NCBI RefSeq assembly: GCF_000971055.1
Contig: NZ_LARW01000040.1
Coordinates: 1 to 64,000, forward strand
Direction: 5' to 3'
DNA from: Sphingomonas sp. SRS2
Lineage (GTDB): Bacteria; Pseudomonadota; Alphaproteobacteria; Sphingomonadales; Sphingomonadaceae
DNA: 64,000 nucleotides
How positions within the stretch are numbered: the first letter of the stretch is position 1; each line of letters starts with the position of its first letter. Made by a program: the position numbers and the translations under genes. Under the pieces are notes generated by a model. The model had not been told where the DNA came from, did not search any database, and was given only the letters and a program-made list of their open reading frames with translations. Below, piece after piece: positions 60,613 to 64,000 of the stretch.

Positions 60613-60840
60613 GATCGCCTTCGTCGCCATTGCCGATGATGCACAAATAGCGCGTGGCGATGGAGCGACGGTGGCGCAAACATTTGATTTTCGTCATGTT
60701 CGCGCTGGCCATTTTCCCCCACTCGCCCGGCGGGAAGAGGCGATCCCGCGATGAGCGGATTCGGGCCGTGATAACGGTCACGGCGATCCCCGCCGGCCAG
60801 GCCCTATTCCCAAGCCATCCACGGAAAGGATGGCATCGGC

Positions 60841-61131
60841 ATGCGACATAATGGATGGTTCGAGCGCAGACTGCGCACCCCCAAGCTGCGAAGCGCCTCG
60901 ATCGACAGGCAATCGCGGATCGTGAAAATGGCGATCGAGCATTTCGGCAACGGGCCGGCGGCCATGGCGTTTCTGAATACCGCTGACGCCCAGTTCGGCG
61001 GAACGCCGTTGGCGGTCGCGGTCAGAAGCGACGTAGGTTTCCGCAAGGTCGCGCGACGCATCGCGCCGTCTTACGAACCGGCGAAGCCGGTCCTCCGCTA
61101 TCCACCCCGGCACCCGACTGCGACAGCTTAG
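60841..61131 (+). CDS. DUF2384 (MbcA/ParS/Xre antitoxin-like) protein without partner
   Basis: 96 aa. IVKMAIEHFGNGPAAMAFLNTADAQFGGTPLAVAVRSDVGFRKVARRI follows the DUF2384 pattern (E-x-FG-x-x-x-x-A-x-x-W/F-L, then L/F-GG-x-TP-L-x). This domain binds a RES or similar toxin in antitoxins, but no RES gene is adjacent. The usual N-terminal Xre HTH is also absent. It overlaps the convergent ribonuclease gene by 4 bp. Confidence 0.65.
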   Translation: MRHNGWFERRLRTPKLRSASIDRQSRIVKMAIEHFGNGPAAMAFLNTADAQFGGTPLAVAVRSDVGFRKVARRIAPSYEPAKPVLRYPPRHPTATA

Positions 61132-62522
61132 GGTGGGGAAACCACCCGCTCGAAACGAACGGCGCGGCGGCCCGCGTCGATGGCGACAAGCCTGACATCC
61201 AGATCCTCACCGGGGCCAATACCCGTGGCATTCACACGGGCGGCAACGGGCAGGTCGCGGAGCTGGATACGGATGCCACGCTCGTCGACGTCGGTCGCGA
61301 CTGCGGCAAAGGCCTCACCTTCGCGGCCCTGGAGCATTACAAGCTCGGCGAGATCGACCACGGCGCGCTCGATGCGCCCGCCGACCATGTCCGCATGGGC
61401 CATGACCGCCGGCAACCGGATGAAAGCTTCAGCGACGGTGGCAGGCACGGGCTGTCCATTCGCGACCGCCAGCGCGGCGCGCAGAACGTAGCGATCGGCA
61501 AGACGCCGCAGCGGTGCGGTGGCGTGCGCATAGGTCGCCGCCATCGGCGCGTGCCACGGAACTTCGCCTTTGCGATAAGGAACATAGGACGCGCCGCCGC
61601 CAGCGCGGCGAGCCGCCATCATGAAGGCAGCCGCGCGCGGATTGCGCGGGTCGAGCGTCTTCTCGAACTGATCGAGCGTCGCCATATCGGGCCAGATCAG
61701 ATCGAAGGCCTTCGCCGTCCGCCGCAACCGTTTGACGGCATCCGCATCAGGGCCCGCCATGACGCGGAACAGCCCGGTGCCTGCCTGTTGCAGCAAGTCG
61801 GCGACCGCTAGGTTCGTCGCCAGCGATAGTGCGGCATTCTGATCTTCGGAAAGCAGTCGCTGGCGAAAGGTCAGCTGGAAGCGGCCTTCGCCCAATGCAG
61901 CGACTTCCTGCTCGGGCGGATCGACGCGGGCTGCCCCGCGCCGGTCCTCCGCGCCCATGATCCGCTCGGCCAGCTCGGCAAAATCGGGTGGCAGATCGGC
62001 GGGCCGCACACTGTCATAGGCCAGCTTCGCACTGTTACGGATAATGGCCCGCTCAACCGCGTCGAGCAGCACGCCACCATCGCGATCGACCCGCACCGTG
62101 AAGACCACCGCGGGCCGGGGACTACCGGGAAGAAGGCTGGCCGCCCCCTCCCCCAGCACCGGCGGATATAGGCCGGCCTTGCCATCGGGGAGGTATTGGG
62201 TCGCGCCCCGCCGCCAAGCTTCGACATCGATCCGGTCGCCGTCATCGACGAACCAAGCGACGTCGGCGATGGCATAATGGAGTAGTAAATCCGTACCGCT
62301 ACGCTCGATCGCAAAAGCCTGATCGAGGTCGGTCGAACTCGCGGGGTCGAGCGTAACGAAGCGTTGGCTGGTCCGGTCGACATGCTGACGGGGAGCGCGC
62401 GCTATCGCAGCGTCAGCCGCGGCAAGCACCTCGGGTGGAAAGCCAGGCGGTACGGCAAAGTCGCGCCGTATTGCCGCGAGTCCGTCCGCCAAGGCACGCG
62501 TGGGATCCGCGATAACCTTCAT
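61128..62522 (-). CDS. RNB-domain exoribonuclease (RNase II/R family, short form)
   Basis: 464 aa, shorter than RNase R. The RNB core has FVTLDPASSTDLDQAFAIE (metal-binding Asp residues), HYAIADVAWFVDDGD and RRGATQYLPDGKAGLYPP. APMAATYAHATAPLRRLADRYV carries the RNA-contact Arg/Asp region. The N-terminal cold-shock domains are missing; a short S1-like C-terminal domain may be present. It degrades RNA from the 3' end. Start ATG 62522 with AGGAGAG upstream. Confidence 0.9.
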   Translation of the reverse strand: MKVIADPTRALADGLAAIRRDFAVPPGFPPEVLAAADAAIARAPRQHVDRTSQRFVTLDPASSTDLDQAFAIERSGTDLLLHYAIADVAWFVDDGDRIDVEAWRRGATQYLPDGKAGLYPPVLGEGAASLLPGSPRPAVVFTVRVDRDGGVLLDAVERAIIRNSAKLAYDSVRPADLPPDFAELAERIMGAEDRRGAARVDPPEQEVAALGEGRFQLTFRQRLLSEDQNAALSLATNLAVADLLQQAGTGLFRVMAGPDADAVKRLRRTAKAFDLIWPDMATLDQFEKTLDPRNPRAAAFMMAARRAGGGASYVPYRKGEVPWHAPMAATYAHATAPLRRLADRYVLRAALAVANGQPVPATVAEAFIRLPAVMAHADMVGGRIERAVVDLAELVMLQGREGEAFAAVATDVDERGIRIQLRDLPVAARVNATGIGPGEDLDVRLVAIDAGRRAVRFERVVSPP

Positions 62523-62548
62523 CGCCGCCGCCAGACTCTCCTCTCATG

Positions 62549-62587
62549 GAAAAGGCCGCCCCAGCACCATGCCGGAACGGCCTTTTC
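62549..62587 (-). terminator. Terminator after ftsH
   Basis: GAAAAGGCCG (62549-62558) and CGGCCTTTTC (62578-62587) are a perfect 10-bp inverted repeat with a 19-nt loop, 18 bp after the ftsH stop. On the minus strand the second arm ends in UUUUC. It would act as a bidirectional-type terminator. Confidence 0.65.
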
Positions 62588-62604
62588 ATACATATATTCA
62601 GGCG

Positions 62605-64000
62605 TCAGGCCGGCTGTGGATCGCCCCAACCGCCATTGCCGCCCGGCCGCTTGCTCTTCGGAATCGAGGAGCCCCCAGTGTTAAGCGCCGCAGGGGCGCG
62701 GCTGTTTCCATCATCCCGGCCGATATCCTCGCCCTTAATGATGCGCTTCGATTCTTCGCCCGACAGCGTCTCATATTCGAGCAGCGCGCTGCCCAGACGG
62801 TGAAGCTGGTCAAGATTTTCGGTGAGGACGGCACGCGCGGTGTGCTCGGCCTCCTCGATCAGGCGGCGGACCTCCTGGTCGATCATCTGCGCGGTAGCTT
62901 CGGACACGCTCTGGTTGCGCGACACCGAATGGCCCAGGAACACCTCGTCCTGATTGTCGCGATAGCGCAGCCAGCCGAGCTTTTCCGACATGCCATATTC
63001 CATCACCATCGAACGGGCCATGTCGGTGGCCTGCTGGATGTCGTTGGAGGCGCCGGTGTTGAGTTCGTCATTGCCGTAAATGATCTGCTCCGCGATGCGT
63101 CCGCCAAAGCAGAGTGCGAGACGCGCCTTCATCTGCTTCATCGTCATCGAATAGCGGTCACGCTCCGGCAGGTTCCAGGTGACGCCCAGCGCACGGCCGC
63201 GCGGGATGATCGTGACCTTGTGGAGCGGATCGCAACCCGGGACATGGAGCGAAACCAGCGCATGGCCAGCCTCATGATAGGCAGTCGCCTTCTTCTCGTC
63301 CTCGGTCATCACCATGGACTTCCTTTCGGCGCCCATCATGACCTTGTCCTTGGCTTCCTCGAACTCCTTCATCGCGACGAGGCGCTTGCCCTTGCGCGCC
63401 GCAAGGAGGGCGGCCTCGTTGACGAGGTTGGCGAGGTCAGCGCCCGAGAAGCCCGGGGTTCCACGCGCGATAGTGCGTGGATTGACGTCGGGCGCCAACG
63501 GGATCTTCTTCATGTGGACGGCGAGAATCTTGTCCCGGCCCTCGATGTCGGGGCGCGGAACGACGACCTGACGGTCGAAGCGGCCGGGACGCAGCAGCGC
63601 GGGATCGAGCACGTCGGGACGATTGGTCGCCGCAACGATGATGATGCCCTCATTCGCCTCGAAGCCGTCCATTTCGACGAGAAGCTGGTTCAGCGTCTGC
63701 TCGCGCTCATCATTGCCATTGCCGAGCCCGGCGCCGCGATGGCGGCCGACCGCGTCGATTTCGTCGATGAAGACGATGCAGGGCGCATTCTTCTTGGCCT
63801 GCTCGAACATGTCCCGGACACGGCTCGCACCGACGCCGACGAACATCTCGACAAAGTCCGAGCCCGAGATGGTGAAGAAAGGAACATTGGCTTCACCCGC
63901 GATGGCGCGGGCGAGCAGCGTCTTGCCGGTGCCGGGCGACCCAACGAGCAGCGCACCCTTCGGAATCTTGCCGCCAAGACGGGCGAATTTTGTCGGATCC
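62605..64000 (-). CDS. ftsH: ATP-dependent zinc metalloprotease FtsH, C-terminal part, cut by window edge
   Basis: The frame runs to the window end (64000), where it already reads inside the AAA ATPase ([21 protein letters not shown] = Walker A). The Met at 63846 is internal. Then come [11 protein letters not shown] (Walker B and pore residues nearby), the SRH segment [15 protein letters not shown], the zinc site HEAGH (His-Glu-x-x-His) and the coiled C-terminus ending [11 protein letters not shown]. FtsH degrades membrane and misfolded proteins at the inner membrane. The membrane-spanning N-terminus is off the window. Confidence 0.98.
   Translation of the reverse strand, partial: DPTKFARLGGKIPKGALLVGSPGTGKTLLARAIAGEANVPFFTISGSDFVEMFVGVGASRVRDMFEQAKKNAPCIVFIDEIDAVGRHRGAGLGNGNDEREQTLNQLLVEMDGFEANEGIIIVAATNRPDVLDPALLRPGRFDRQVVVPRPDIEGRDKILAVHMKKIPLAPDVNPRTIARGTPGFSGADLANLVNEAALLAARKGKRLVAMKEFEEAKDKVMMGAERKSMVMTEDEKKATAYHEAGHALVSLHVPGCDPLHKVTIIPRGRALGVTWNLPERDRYSMTMKQMKARLALCFGGRIAEQIIYGNDELNTGASNDIQQATDMARSMVMEYGMSEKLGWLRYRDNQDEVFLGHSVSRNQSVSEATAQMIDQEVRRLIEEAEHTARAVLTENLDQLHRLGSALLEYETLSGEESKRIIKGEDIGRDDGNSRAPAALNTGGSSIPKSKRPGGNGGWGDPQPA

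Noticed and set aside
1-64000. CRISPR array, rRNA or tRNA genes, prophage or integron structures
   Set aside because: I looked for regularly spaced repeats, conserved RNA sequences and phage structural genes and saw none.

Overview
The window looks like the chromosome of an alphaproteobacterium of the order Sphingomonadales (Sphingomonas/Rhizorhabdus-like). The reasons are the high GC content, the adjacent glmU-glmS pair, an UrcA-family protein, a DUF6481 protein, and a proteobacterial lasso-peptide operon with a kinase. This assignment is an inference from gene content; no 16S or other marker is present.

Layout. 1-161 is the 5' end of an IS5-family transposase cut by the window edge. 216-4020 carries a membrane protein, a tiny phospholipase-A2-like membrane protein, an alpha/beta-hydrolase-like membrane protein and a cytochrome P450. 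4010-8960 holds an unusual phosphatase-methyltransferase fusion, then glmU and glmS, which supply UDP-GlcNAc. 8966-12862 contains two large RTX (Ca2+-binding repeat) exoproteins, a GH16 glycanase and a nucleoside-hydrolase-like protein.

13058-19811 (all minus strand) is a complete paeninodin-type lasso-peptide operon. In transcription order it encodes a 46-aa precursor, PqqD-like leader-binding protein (B1), transglutaminase-like leader peptidase (B2), asparagine-synthetase-like cyclase (C), HPr-kinase-like peptide kinase (K), ABC exporter (D) and a nucleotidyltransferase. Reading frames mostly overlap by 4 nt. The predicted core has 24 residues, a Gly1-Asp9 ring and a C-terminal Ser, which is the residue the associated kinases are known to phosphorylate. 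An unusually AT-rich 589-bp region lies upstream.

20401-52431 is a Wzx/Wzy-type exopolysaccharide locus. It encodes sugar-nucleotide enzymes (RfbF, an SDR epimerase, a SAF-domain oxidoreductase, RfbC-like epimerase, UDP-glucose dehydrogenase) and a polyprenyl-phosphate sugar transferase. It also encodes six glycosyltransferase genes, one of them a GT2-GT4 fusion, plus Wzx flippase, Wzy polymerase, Wzc-like co-polymerase/tyrosine kinase, an OPX export protein and an outer-membrane beta-barrel. Two acyltransferases, a secreted GH16 glycanase and two flavoprotein oxidoreductases complete it. A short palindrome (TTGCA-N-TGCAA) recurs in its main intergenic regions and is a candidate operator. The secreted GH16 and the RTX GH16 are paralogues and may trim the same polymer.

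52428-64000 is mixed chromosomal material: a secreted methyltransferase-like protein, an LprI-like protein, UrcA, an orphan HicB-like antitoxin, DUF6481, a spermidine-synthase-like protein, a PepSY/response-regulator/sensor-kinase operon, a CDP-glycerol-transferase-like enzyme, a DUF2384 protein, an RNB-domain ribonuclease, and ftsH running off the right edge.
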